A stretch of DNA of 64,000 nt from Isoetes taiwanensis. Lineage: Eukaryota > Streptophyta > Lycopodiopsida > Isoetales > Isoetaceae. Below, piece by piece: positions 46,357 to 56,732 of the stretch (positions are counted from its first letter, which is position 1; the number at the start of each line of letters is the position of its first letter). The notes beneath the pieces were generated by a model, which had not been told where the DNA came from, did not search any database, and was given only the letters and a program-made list of their open reading frames with translations. A program made the position numbers and the translations under genes. The DNA lies in contig JAJEKV010000056.1 in the NCBI GenBank assembly GCA_021234155.1, forward strand, positions 2,773,330 through 2,837,329. Direction: 5' to 3'.

Positions 46357-46589
46357 AACCCATGTCTTTTAACTACATCTTTTAATAAACACATGTTAAT
46401 TTCTACGTGTAAATGTTTCTGGAAAAAAAAATACATATAGCTAAAAACTACACATAGTTTTCTAGCAAAGTCGGACAAAAATCACCACATATTTTATTTT
46501 ATTTTTTTGGGGGGGAAAAACCACATTGAAAAACAAGATGTGGACCCAGTATTGGGGTTGTTGTGACCGTTTCAAAATCGTATCGGTTG

Positions 46590-47215
46590 ACTATTCGAAA
46601 TCGTAAGGAAAAAAAATCATATCAATAAATTTAAATCATGTCAATTTGTCACTTTATATCTTGTCCATTAATTACTATAAAATATTTGAATAATTTATCA
46701 AGTCAATATACCGAGGAAGAGAGATGCGATCAAATACCATTCTATTAAACTTGAAATACTAAGCATAAGTTTGTATCCAACATTTTAAGTTGTTAGATAA
46801 ACTAACTGAGATAATTATGTTTTAGTACCATGGAGAAAAATAGGATAAAAAAGTCATATTAGCATATTTAAACCAAGATCGTTTACCACATTGTGTATTG
46901 GTGATTAATCACTGTAAAACATCATGAGAATTATGCGCTTAAAATTATCATGTCAATATATTGAAGAAGATAGAGGTGATCAAATACCAGTCTAATAAAC
47001 TTGACATACTAAATAGTAATGCATATCATATAGAATTGCCATGTTTCAATATCATGCCATAAAACAATGTTGTCTTATCACTTTAGAAAAATATATTGAT
47101 GAACCATATAGTTCAAGTTGTTACAAAGACCAACTAGAATTGCCATATTTTAATACCATGTCATAAAACAATGTTGTCTTATCACCATAGTGAAATATGT
47201 TGATGAACCATATTA
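46590..47215. repeat. AT-rich diverged tandem repeats
   Basis: A block with GTCAATATA, GATCAAATACCA, then TAAACTTGA(A/C)ATACTAA occurs at about 46702-46765 and 46963-47020. A second block, TAGAATTGCCAT followed by ACAATGTTGTCTTATCAC and TTGATGAACCATA, occurs at 47032-47110 and 47136-47212 (offset about 104 bp). No coding content. Confidence 0.75.
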
Positions 47216-47534
47216 GATAACTAGACATGGTTTGTAAACTTTTGAACCCACTAACATGTACTGATTTATAAATTTAGTTTCTACCACTAAACCATTAAAA
47301 AAAAATCATAATGGTTCAATTTTGGGGGCCTTGTGAACCAGGCTAAGCAAACAGGACAAACCATATATCTGGTTCATTAGAAACCACAGGACCTCGCAGA
47401 GATTAGTGTAACATTGAACGAAATGGGCGAAGTCTTTCTTTATAAAAGGTTAGTATATTAGGTGGCCTTTAGTTAGACATATCAAGTATGAATAACAATA
47501 GTAGACTAGGTCAGGCGTGTGTTCATGCTATCAG

Positions 47535-47551
47535 TTCGCGCCTGGCACGAA
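47535..47551. repeat. 17-bp imperfect palindrome in intron (1 of 3)
   Basis: TTCGCGCCTGGCACGAA, a near-dyad around its central base, lies in the intron before the 47757 exon. Related half-sites (ACACGCCAGAAA, GCACGCCGGC) occur up to 47700. Confidence 0.6.
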
Positions 47552-47603
47552 TTGTTAGAATGAGTACACGCCAGAAATGTTTGAGCACGCAGGAGATTGC
47601 TAG

Positions 47604-47620
47604 TTCACGCCAGGCGCGAA
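47604..47620. repeat. 17-bp imperfect palindrome in intron (2 of 3)
   Basis: TTCACGCCAGGCGCGAA, followed by the dyad TTGGCAATATATTGCC. Same intron as the first copy. Confidence 0.6.
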
Positions 47621-47756
47621 TTGGCAATATATTGCCTGACCAAAACGCTTCTGGCATGTATTGCCAGCTGAATACACGCCAGAAACATTTTGGGCACGCC
47701 GGCTTTGTCTTTTCTTGATTATCCTTTTGGCTGATATGATTTCCTTATTCGTGCAG

Positions 47757-50402
47757 CCCTTACGTGGAACAACTCCGTCATGCCCGCCAGCAATGGATAG
47801 AATATGGAAGACCGCTGCAAACAAAACAGGAAGGCACGAAGTCTGAGGAGTATAAGGCGTTGGAAAAGACCTTGGCCCAGACTATCATCCAATATAAGAA
47901 ACCAAGGCCCAAAAAGACAGGAAAAAAAGTGGGGAGGAAGCAGGGGAGATGTTTGAAGCATCTTCCAGAGGCCCTACAGATGCCTACAGGATCATCTTCG
48001 CTAAGGACAAAATCTGGGCGAAGTAGAACGAGTTCTGGGATGCTTATGCTCATAAATAGCTGCCAGATGCAATGGGAAGAGTGCCTCCTCAAGATACTAC
48101 AATATTTGATTTGAAGACCACCGAGATGAGGAAAGTACAGGGCCTTCAGGATGATGGTCATTTGGCTGTTAGATCAATGCATAAACAAAGAAGTTCTGTA
48201 CAAAAAGGCTTCTTCAGTTAAGGATAAAATGTCCTTCGTTGATTGTTGCACTCATATAAAGAACATGCGAGTTATGAAGGTAGCAGTTGATCAACAACTT
48301 CAGAAGCTATCTGGCGATGTAACATTGTCTAAACTCGGCCTGCTAGACAAGTATGGCGTGTCTGCTGATGACATCAAGAAATACATCTTCTGGTCCAAGG
48401 ACTTTCTGCAAAACAGGAAATCAAAGAACCAACAGCACACTACAAAACTATCAGATAAGGTGATGGCTGAGCTGAGAAGAAAGGTTGCCATCCTGAAAGA
48501 TGCTGGTGGTGACTTACCTGCACTCCACCACCCGATACAACAATAGGCCCTACTGGCTATAAAGGTCTCCTACCCGATACAACAATAGGCCCTCGTAATA
48601 TTTCTCTGTTTGTATTGGATCGCAGGTCTGCAAAAGGAGAGAATGAGATGACTCAAAAAGAGTACAACAGTTTTTTTACTAGCTGCATGGACTTAAGCAT
48701 TGAGAAGCTCTTTACTATTGTCATCATATGCCCCCCAGGAGAGCCTCATATGCATGCTTTGGTGGCTTCATACGACTTGGGATGCCTAAAGGTCGTTAGG
48801 GAAGGTTCTCTTCTCTTTAAGACAAAGGATACTGATTTGAGGATGCAGTTTAAAAGCGCCTGTATAATCTTCATAATATATCCCTTGTGTCAGATGATGA
48901 CTATGAGGTAGCTAAGAGCAAAGGGGCATCAGATAAAGAGGCATGGCAGTGTTTTCTTTTGGATGAACCCAGCTTGAAAAATGTCTTCTACAAAGCAGAT
49001 GATGAGGATGAAGTGAATGAATGCCAGGAATTTGATGTTCCTGACCTTTACTTGCTGACAAAAGAAAAGGGGCCCTTGAATAAACATGGGTTTGCAATCA
49101 ATCTGGCAAGCTATCTTGTTGAGGCTTTTGCACCACTTGATACCACTTGGAAGACATCAAGAAGATGTCTAAGTTTCGTCAACGATCACCAGTCTAGGGA
49201 TTTCCTTGAAGTGTTTTTCGAAAGGGTACTAGCCACGGCTGATTGGGGTCCTGTCAAAGATAAAAATCCATTGGCTTTGGTACCTTGCAAAGGGCAGAAG
49301 CAGACTACTATTTCACAAAAGCCTCCAAGGGCAACTCGAGAATGTTCAAAAAGCAGTGCAACCCCCGAAGAGAAGGCCGCAATGCTAGCGCGGGAACATG
49401 AGATCATGGAGCAAAATATGGAGTCCATGCTTGGTAATATTCCAACTGGTAATGTTACACTTGGGGGTACGACTATGGTAGTTCCTGATACAAGCCAGGA
49501 TGATCACGCAAGCTCAGATTCAACCACTGAGGTTAGGAATCAAAACCCTGAGGTAGCTTTCATAGTCGAAGAGAATATGTCCGAACTAAACCATGGAATT
49601 GATGCTTCTGGCAGTAAGCATCCGGGGAGTGAAGTAGACGCTACGACTGATGGGGATGACAACGATGATGAAAGGTAATTCACGCCAGGCGTGATATGTA
49701 GATTACTTTTGACGGATAAAACGCGCTTGGCGTGTATTGCAGACCATTTTTGTATGGCTAACTCTTTGTTTTCCATGGTTCAAAGCTCCACCTGCTTGTG
49801 ACAAAATCGTTGTCTTCAATCTGAATGGTGTCCTGTGTAAAACGTTTCCTAAGAAGCTTATTAACAGGGATGACTTCGAACAAGTCCCTCTAGAATCGAA
49901 TACTAAGTGGATCTATCCTCGCCCATACTTAGAAGATATGATGAATGAGGCATTCAGATTGTTTCAAGTTGCCATCTGGTCCTCAATGGAACGCAAAAAT
50001 ATTGATGAAGTTCTTAGGGTGTTACCAGGCATGAATCGAGACTTTGTGACGATTTGGGACCAAACTAAGTGTATAAAGTTTCCACATCCAAGAGATCCGG
50101 ATGGCAAACCGGTCTTCGTGAAACATCTTGGTACTATGATGGATCAGCTTGGCATACAAAAGAAAGATGACATCATAATAGTAGATGAAATCAAGGTCAG
50201 GCTCTAAATCCACCAAGTTATACTCCACTAGACTACTCAACAGATGAGTTTCTAGTACTATTCATGTCCATCATGAGTGGCTTGGCTGCTGGTAAAACAG
50301 TATTAGATGTTGTCCAAACGCATCCAGAACTAGATCGGACTAAGGAGATGGATCCCTATCTTGAGAGTTATTTGACAAATAAAGGACTAGTCCCTCCATG
50401 AT
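47757..50402 (+). CDS. Multi-exon gene ending in an FCP1/NLI-type HAD domain; broken
   Basis: The first visible exon starts at 47757 after TTATTCGTGCAG and encodes a Lys-rich N-terminal part (KKPRPKKTGKKVGRK). Frames at 48151-48546, 48615-48911 and 48887-49678 follow (EMTQKEYNSFFTSCMDLS; then an acidic Ser/Thr tail ending DDNDDE). An intron at 49675-49785 (GTAATT...AAAG) leads to the HAD domain: VVFNLNGVLC (49809-49838), IYPRPYLEDMM, VAIWSSMERKNI, IIIVDEIK and, after a 1-nt shift near 50195, STDEFLVLFMSIMSGL. FCP1-type phosphatases need DxDx(T/V); here it is N-L-N, so catalysis is unlikely. A duplicated 22-bp word (48530, 48572) and splicing that leaves the wrong phase also argue for decay. 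The N-terminal half is unrecognised. Confidence 0.6.
49679..49695. repeat. 17-bp imperfect palindrome in intron (3 of 3)
   Basis: TTCACGCCAGGCGTGAT starts 4 bp after the GT donor of the intron upstream of the HAD exon. A further half-site, GCGCTTGGCGTG, follows at about 49725. Confidence 0.6.
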
Positions 50403-50672
50403 GTAATCTTCATATCAAGTGAATACATTGTAAAAAGTGTTCTGTGTATATTGATGTGTTACTATCTACAAATGCTAATCAAACACCACATTCTTCTCAC
50501 TAAACAAGAAAATGTTAAACCACCCACTACTATAATGTAAAAATTTGCAACCTTGCAAAACAGCATGTCACACACCACAACACTATATTGAAAAAAGGGT
50601 ATGCAAAAGTGGCGTGCATTTGGAATAGACATAAATCCAATTTAAATGAATGATGGTTCTATCGGCATTATG
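50403..50672. other. Short AT-rich spacer
   Basis: Likely 3' flank of the HAD gene, followed by an abrupt change into chromovirus coding sequence at about 50673. Nothing else is seen. Confidence 0.5.
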
Positions 50673-51187
50673 TCGATTTGCATCGGCAGGAAGCTCCTAA
50701 ATTTCACGTTCGTGACCTTGTCCGGCTTCTTCGTAGGGACCTCCCTACCTCGCATCCCTGCAACAAGCTTGACTATCATCGCCTTGGTCCTTACCAGGAT
50801 CACAGCTTAGATCAGCGATGTGGCAATCCGGCTCGAGCTCCTTCCAATTGTTCATCTCCATCCAGTATTTCATGTTTCTCTATTGGAGCCCTACACAGTT
50901 AATACTTTCCCAGATCGCGTTCCTCCGCTGCCATCACCAGTGAAATTGATGATCACAAGGAGTTCGAGATTCGAGAGATTCTGGACTCCAAGTTTCTTCG
51001 TCGGCGACTGTATTACTTTGTCGATTAGGAAGGTTACTCACCAAGTGATAGAACCTGGGAGCCTGCCGAAAATCTGACTAATGCTCCTGATAAAATTGCC
51101 GAGTTTCACCGACGTTACCTAGATAAACCAAGTTTGAATACTCCGGCCCCAGCTCAGAGGACTCGTCGCTGTCTAGGAGGGGGATGG
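50673..51187 (+). mobile_element. Chromovirus (Ty3/gypsy) integrase end and chromodomain
   Basis: The integrase C-terminus (FHVRDLVRLLRRDL, LDYHRLGPYQ, HPVFHVSLLEPY) is followed by a chromodomain (FEIREILDSKFLRRRLYYFV, then EGYSPSDRTWEPAENL and IAEFHRRYLDKPS). The aromatic Trp of the VDWEGY motif has become TAG (51026-51028), and there are two or three frame changes. Chromodomains steer integration to marked chromatin; this one is inactive. A polypurine tract (51174-51187) and an LTR start follow. Everything upstream of the integrase end is missing. Confidence 0.92.
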
Positions 51188-51189
51188 CG

Positions 51190-51264
51190 TGACGACCGTA
51201 TGGATATTTGTATTATACGAATATTATGCTCGTATGTATAAAAGATGGTTGTCACACGAATGCA
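51190..51264 (+). mobile_element. Chromovirus 3' LTR start, with TATA box
   Basis: TGACGACCGTATGG follows the polypurine tract directly. TATAAAAG at 51237-51244 is placed like an LTR promoter. The LTR is cut or overlain by a SINE-like sequence at about 51265 and its end is not seen. Confidence 0.6.
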
Positions 51265-51365
51265 AAAGGATAGTTGCACAAGACAGGGTTCGAACTTGCA
51301 ACCTTCTAGTTGCAATCACACACTTTTATCAAATGCATTACCAATATGCACTACCAACAGGCCAT
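51265..51365 (-). mobile_element. tRNA-derived SINE (Au-like head)
   Basis: On the minus strand GGCCTGTTGGTAGTGCATA (A-box-like) is followed about 50 bp later by AAGGTTGCAAGTTCGAACCC (B box GTTCGAACC; plus 51286-51296) and TGTCTTGTGCAACTATCC. This is the tRNA-related head seen in plant Au-type SINEs. It is not a functional tRNA: the arms do not fold into a clover-leaf. Its 3' body is short or missing. Confidence 0.6.
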
Positions 51366-51412
51366 AATCCTAGGAGGTTTGGCGCTATTAGGCACCTTAG
51401 GTAGGTTTTCGT

Positions 51413-52114
51413 ATGCCACCCAAGAAGAAGAATGGGTCACCCAGTGCGGGTGACCTACTTATGAGGGTGATTCCGCTCACCTGGTATCTCTAATCAATGA
51501 ATTAAGTTCAGAGATTAAGGGGCTGCGATGTGAAGTGGTTGCACTTCGGGAAACAGTTGAAGAATTGGTCGCGCAGAAGGAGAGGCCATTGGTAGAATCA
51601 AATCCATCAGTAGACTACAAAGAGCAAATTCGTACCTTGGAATCTAATCTGGCCAACCTGATTGCAGAAACAACACAAGAACAAATGAAGCTTCATAGAG
51701 AGCTGTTGCATCAGAGCAGGCTGAAATAGATTTTCGGGCAAAGAATTTGAAGGTATCCGGCATTAGTGAAGAGGAAGAAGAAAATACATCAGAGGTAATC
51801 AGAAAATTTTTCAGTGACACCATGCACCTTCACGAGTCAAATTTTATTTCTGGAAAGAGGCTAGGCAAGCCAGGATACCATACACGCCCCATTTTGGTTA
51901 GGTTCCCAAGCAAGGAAGCAAGGGATATGATCCTGCATAACAGGGTTGTCTTGAAAGGAGAGAAAGGAATATGGTTAGATCATGATCTGACTCCGTCACA
52001 AATTGAAGTAAGAAAAAGGGAATGGGCAAGAGTGAAAGATGCTAGAAATTCTGGTTATGTTGCTTACCTAGATCAGAATGGCAAGGCCGTAATCACGAAC
52101 AGGAAACGTAGTTA
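51413..52114 (+). CDS. LINE ORF1 protein (frameshifted)
   Basis: Starts MPPKKKNGSPSAGD at 51413 and shifts frame near 51470. A coiled coil follows (LISLINELSSEIKGLRCEVV, to about 51725), then a stop and shift at 51727. The RRM-like part (51747-52114) reads KVSGISEEEEENTSEVIRKF and RPILVRFPSKEARDMI, and the C-terminal domain reads LTPSQIEVRKREWARVKDAR. It matches the ORF1 at 17.6-18.6 kb in layout. Its role is RNA binding and trimerisation in the LINE RNP. Confidence 0.85.
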
Positions 52115-52125
52115 GGGAGATTGGG

Positions 52126-55100
52126 CCCTGAATGTCAGTCTGTGGAATGCTCATGGCATACATCAAGCCAAGATCAATGCAACCTCAAATAGTTGGAACA
52201 AAAAAGATATCTTAATCTTTACTGAAACTTGGGAGCACCAATTTTGATCACTCCCTGATGTGCCTGGATTTGTATTAGTAGAGCATGTATGGAATGAGAA
52301 AACTGCTGGAGCAGGCCGAGGTTATGGAGGGATTGCAGTTTACAGCAGGGTGCACATTGCTTCTAGCATACAAATTGTTTCAAAGGACATAAATAGGCAG
52401 TATTTATGGCTGAAAATTAAAACAAAGAGCAAGGATTTATATGTGGCAGCGTGCTATTTTGCTCCTTTGAATGCCACTCTATACCACAACAAGGAATTTA
52501 ATAGAGATGACCCTTTTCAGAGGCTTTGTGCAGACACTTTACAATTCATGTCACATGGCGAAGTTTTCCTCCTCGGAGACTTCAATGCGCGGACGAGTAG
52601 TGATCAGTCAAAAAGGTATGCTGATGTATCAGATGTCCAGATGCAGGAGATTACAAAGCCCTTATTTTGTAGATCCTCAGAAGATAAAATCTTCAACGTG
52701 ATGGGTGACTTCCTGCTTGAGCTTGGCACCATTTGCCATTTGAAAATTGTCAATGGCATATCGAAATTTCCAGACTCTGGAAGTTTCACCTGCATGAATC
52801 ATTCAGGGGCAAGTGCCATTGATTATCTGCTGGCAGGTAGCTTGGACATGGTCCACACTTGTCATGTGGGCACAAAGATGCCTGAGTCAGATCATTTCAC
52901 TTTGCATGTCACGCTGAAATCCAACCATGTTGCTACTACTGCTGCACGCCTCCCTTTCCATCCTAGACTGAAAGTAAACTATAAATTAAGTACCGGATGT
53001 TAGTAGAGAAAATGGTCGCTCAATTCCATTGGACAGATACGATGGCCATAGATGCCAAACACTTCACTGATATGATCCGCCAGACTGCTGGGAAAGTATT
53101 TGGTTTCACGAGGCAATTTGTAAAAGGGAAACCATGTAATTCGTGGTGGGATAACGAGTGCAAAGAAGCGAGGTCTAAGCTGCCAACCTGATGCATAAGG
53201 AAACCAAGCTGGTACAAAAAGCCCTTGAGAGCTAAGAAGCGCTCATTTCTCCAGGCCAAGCAATTGGAGCTTACAGAGGCACTTGAAGGAATCGCCCAAG
53301 GCCTTCTGGAACCTGCTGAACAAAAGGTGTGACCAGCCTGTGCTTGATATGGATGATCTGCTAAAAATGGTCCAGGATATTTATGCCAAAAGTAACTCTG
53401 AAGCTATGCCTTTAATACCTTGGGACGTTGATCTTTTTTCTGAGGCCAATGTTAGAGAAACTATTTCTGGCATGGAGAGCAATAAAGCACATGATTTAGA
53501 TGGGATATGCATCGAATTGTTTAAATGGGGAGGAGATGGAACAATTCATGTTCTGACACGCCTGTTGAATATGTGCATGTTGAATGGGGAGGAGAATGGA
53601 AGATGAACAGGGTGCACCCCATTCATAAATCTGGAGATAAGAGCCCAGTGCACAATTATAGGACTATCTTGCTCGGCAGCACATTCTCGAAGATCCTTGG
53701 TAGTCTGTTGGAGAGTAAGTTGAATGCTTGGGCAGAAGTAAACATGAAACGTTCCATGTGTCAGGCAGGTTTCCGCGAGGATCATAATACACTGGATCAT
53801 GCCATGACTCTTCGGGTCTTGGTGGAAAAGGCGAAGGCTCCAAATTCAGCACTTTACATAGCATTCATCGATTTTGCTAAAGCTTTCGATACAGTGCCCA
53901 GAAAAGGGTTGAGTGAAAGAATGGTACAGCTTGGAGTTCCAGAGGAAGTTAGAGCTGTAGTCTCCCAGTTGTATGCAGAAGTGTTGGTCAAATTGTCAGA
54001 TGAAATGGATACAGTGGTTAAGAACACATAGGTGTTTGTCAGGGGTGTCCGCTTTCTCCAACGCTATTTGGCCTTTTCATTGATGAGCTGGATGAATGGT
54101 TCAGGGCACGTTCGCTAGCAGGGACCAGGGTAGGCTCATATGTTCTTCAATTGTTGTTATACGCAGATGATGTGGTACTGTTAGCCAACCAAAAACAAGT
54201 GCTTCAATATCACCTGGATCTTCTGGGGCTGTTTTGTGAGGCGAGACAAATGACAGTGAACACTGCTAAATCCAAGATCATGATCTTTGGTACGAGGGAT
54301 AGGCCAGCGTTTTTCTATGAAGGACAGGAAATCGAGGTAGTGGGGGCATTGATTTTTCTGCAAAATACACTTGGAAAGAATGTGTAAAACGGAGAGCTAC
54401 AGGGGGGAAAGCAGCGTTATACAGTATGCAAGTCAAATGTTCCAGAATTTCCTTGTATGATTGGGTGCTTAAGAAAAAACTTTTTAAATCCTTAGTTCAA
54501 CCTGTGCTGTTGTATGGAGTTCGGTTTGGGGGCCGACCACTTCTGCAAAGCTTTGGGGACAGATTGAAGCAATCTAGAAACTGTTCCTACGAGAAGAATT
54601 GGGCGTCAAAATCCAAATACCATATGCAATAATATTAGCCGAAGCAGGTATGTTTCCTTTGGAATTAGAAGCATTATTTCAAACCATCAGTTGTGTTAAC
54701 AGGATTCGTGAGCATTCTGATGACTGCTTGTCTCATCAAGCAATGATGGCTTCTGAGCAGCTAGGCTGGTTGCATGACGTCATGGAATGGGGAGGCCAAT
54801 GGGGGGGTGCAGGAGAGTAATTGGCCAGATAGTAAAGCCGATGTCCGAGCTCTTGTAGAAAGGCTAGCAGTTGGGAGACTATGACAGGACCCTGGCAGCA
54901 GGATGAAACTCTATCGCCTCAATGTGAACCCAATGGAAGAATATAAGCACCAAGAGTACTTGTTGGCTGATATTCTGAGATCCATGAAACACCTCATCAC
55001 CCGCTACAGGACATGTTCACACAGATTAGAAGTGAAAACTGGCAGATGGTCGAAGATTCCAATGGAGGAGCAGATCTGCAAATTGTGTGACACAGGCAGT

Positions 55101-55274
55101 ATTGAGGACGAGAACCATGTGTTTGTTCACTGTCCGGCATATAGCGATATAGGGGCTGGAGTTGATTTCCAGTTTTTTGATTTTCAAGCATTATTGTCTT
55201 TGCCGTCTTACAGTTTAGGACACTATATCAAAACAGTGGATGCACACCGTAGTTTATTGCTTAAGAACAGATAA
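52126..55274 (+). CDS. LINE ORF2: endonuclease, reverse transcriptase (frameshifted)
   Basis: The endonuclease (52126-52960) shows NVSLWNAHGI, the GDFNARTSSD motif and the terminal SDHFTL. The RT region (about 53283-54390) shows VHPIHKSGDKSPVHNYR, FIDFAKAFDTVPRKG (53862-53910), a degraded QGCPLSP segment and the catalytic YADDVV (from 54159). The C-terminal part (54426-55274) ends with CKLCDTGSIEDENHVFVHC, a zinc-binding Cys/His motif. Frame changes occur near 52990, 53200, 53560, 54030 and 54390. In LINEs the enzyme nicks DNA and copies its RNA at the nick. The catalytic residues are still present here, but the broken frame rules out a full protein. Confidence 0.92.
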
Positions 55275-55346
55275 TAATTTGTAATGAGCGCTCCATGGCC
55301 TTTTAGGGCCCCAGAGAGCTAGATCAAATAAATAAATAAATAATAT

Positions 55347-56295
55347 TTGTTGGAGATATTCCTTTACGTCTTCCTCATATGCGGGGCTATATCTAGGAGG
55401 TTTTAGAATTCTAGAACCTACATGCATGCGTGACATTTAGCATGATCTCATCCATTGGAGTGGAGCGATCCTGACCGTTGGCCTAGATATATAAAGAAGC
55501 ACCTCCATCTTGTCGAACCATTCCGGTTCAACACCAGTCTTGAGCCTTCTGTGCATCTGTCTCGTGTTTTCGCTTGCCTTCGACCATTGTACTCGTGATT
55601 CTTATTCATATATCAGATTCTTCGCCGATCTTGGCATTTTCCTTCTGTATTTCTTGCGTATTTTCCACATATTTTCGTTGTTTTTGCATAGGTTCATGAC
55701 ACCATCAACATCTCTCACTTCGAGTCCTTCTCTTGCCAGTGGCATGTTGCCAGATGAGTGTTGGGGCTATTGATTTCTTCACCCCTTTGAATTGCCCGAC
55801 ATCTCTTCCTTTTGATATGTTATACTATGGGAGGGAGGGCATAATAAGGGGGATATCAATGCAAGGCATATAGCTTACACAATTACAAATATTACTAAAG
55901 CTATTAGGTCTACTTGGTATCTCGCCTCGAGATATACTCTATAGCAGTGTTGCCATTGTTCCTTCTAGTGCACAAGAAGCTTCTCCATTCCTGAAGGGAT
56001 TAATTTCGACTTGGCATGTCATAAAAAAACTATTTACGCTTGACATTTAACAAATTCGAAGCATAGACTTCCCCTGTCCTTCTTGGTACCACCCCCTTCC
56101 CTTCATAATTTAACCCTTCCCTTCCTCTTCTGCTCTATCCCTCCACGTACCCAATCCCTCTCTCTAAGCCCCTCCACATACCCAGCTCCCTCTCTCTAGC
56201 GCCCTCACTCCCCTTGCATAGACCCCCTTGATTTGCCCCTTTCTGGCTTTCTCTCTCTAGGGTTTACAATCTCTCTCTAGACCCAAAACCCCCAA
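55347..56295. other. Spacer with one TATA-like promoter motif
   Basis: GATATATAAAGAAG at about 55487-55500 resembles a TATA box and is followed by a C/T-rich leader-like sequence and a short frame ending at 55773. A possible acceptor, TTTTTGCATAG, lies before GTTCATGACACC. 56090-56290 is C/T-rich. No protein is recognised. Confidence 0.35.
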
Positions 56296-56298
56296 ACC

Positions 56299-56732
56299 CC
56301 CAAAAGGCGCTCCACCCGCCTTTCCGAGCCCCCAAACTGGATTCTAAGCACCCTTGAGGCATCCAGAGACCCCTCAGACTTTGGAGCCCTCAAAACCCCC
56401 ACACCTGCGGTAGTTGGCATGCTCTATTCTAATCTATGAGAAGCAGTGGCAGTAGATTAGAGCAGTGGCATGTTAAATGGTGTCGTGTTGTACAAAGCTT
56501 TGGAAAGACCTATGAGAAGCAAAGGGCGAGGGGTCAAAGTCAAAGTCAAAGGTGGTGGGCACCCCCTACCCGGTGTTCTTTGGGCTCGCTAGAACGCACC
56601 ACACCCCCCGCCCACCACTTAGGGTTTCCGTTGACTAGCCCAAAAGGTGCTCTCGCCAGCGTTCTTGAGTCCCCAAATTCAATTCTAGGCACCCTTTCCG
56701 CATGACCGAGACCCCCTCAAACTTTGGGAGTC
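56299..56732 (+). repeat. Repeated 5' leader block of the GC-rich LINE
   Basis: Block A (56299-56395) and block B (56640-56732), 341 bp apart, share CCCAAAAGG(C/T)GCTC, CCCCAAA, ATTCTA(A/G)GCACCCTT and the CTCA(G/A)ACTTTGG segment. They immediately precede a start region (ATGGCCACGAAAG at 56732). The arrangement resembles promoter monomers of some L1 elements; promoter activity is inferred only. Confidence 0.6.

Larger units (their letters stand above)
51366..55346 (+). mobile_element. Near-complete L1-type LINE
   Basis: ORF1, endonuclease, reverse transcriptase and a C-terminal Cys/His region occur in order on the plus strand over about 3.9 kb, ending in (AAAT)n at about 55325-55346. Frameshifts and a few stops inactivate it, but nearly all domains remain legible, so it is moderately young. 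It sits just downstream of a chromovirus end and a SINE. No clear target-site duplication was found. Its 3' end lacks the stem-loop shared by the 17.4, 32.6 and 61.8 kb copies, so it is a related but distinct family. Confidence 0.92.

Noticed and set aside
51286-51296. Possible tRNA gene from the GTTCGAACC box
   Set aside because: No clover-leaf or acceptor stem; SINE head is the better reading.
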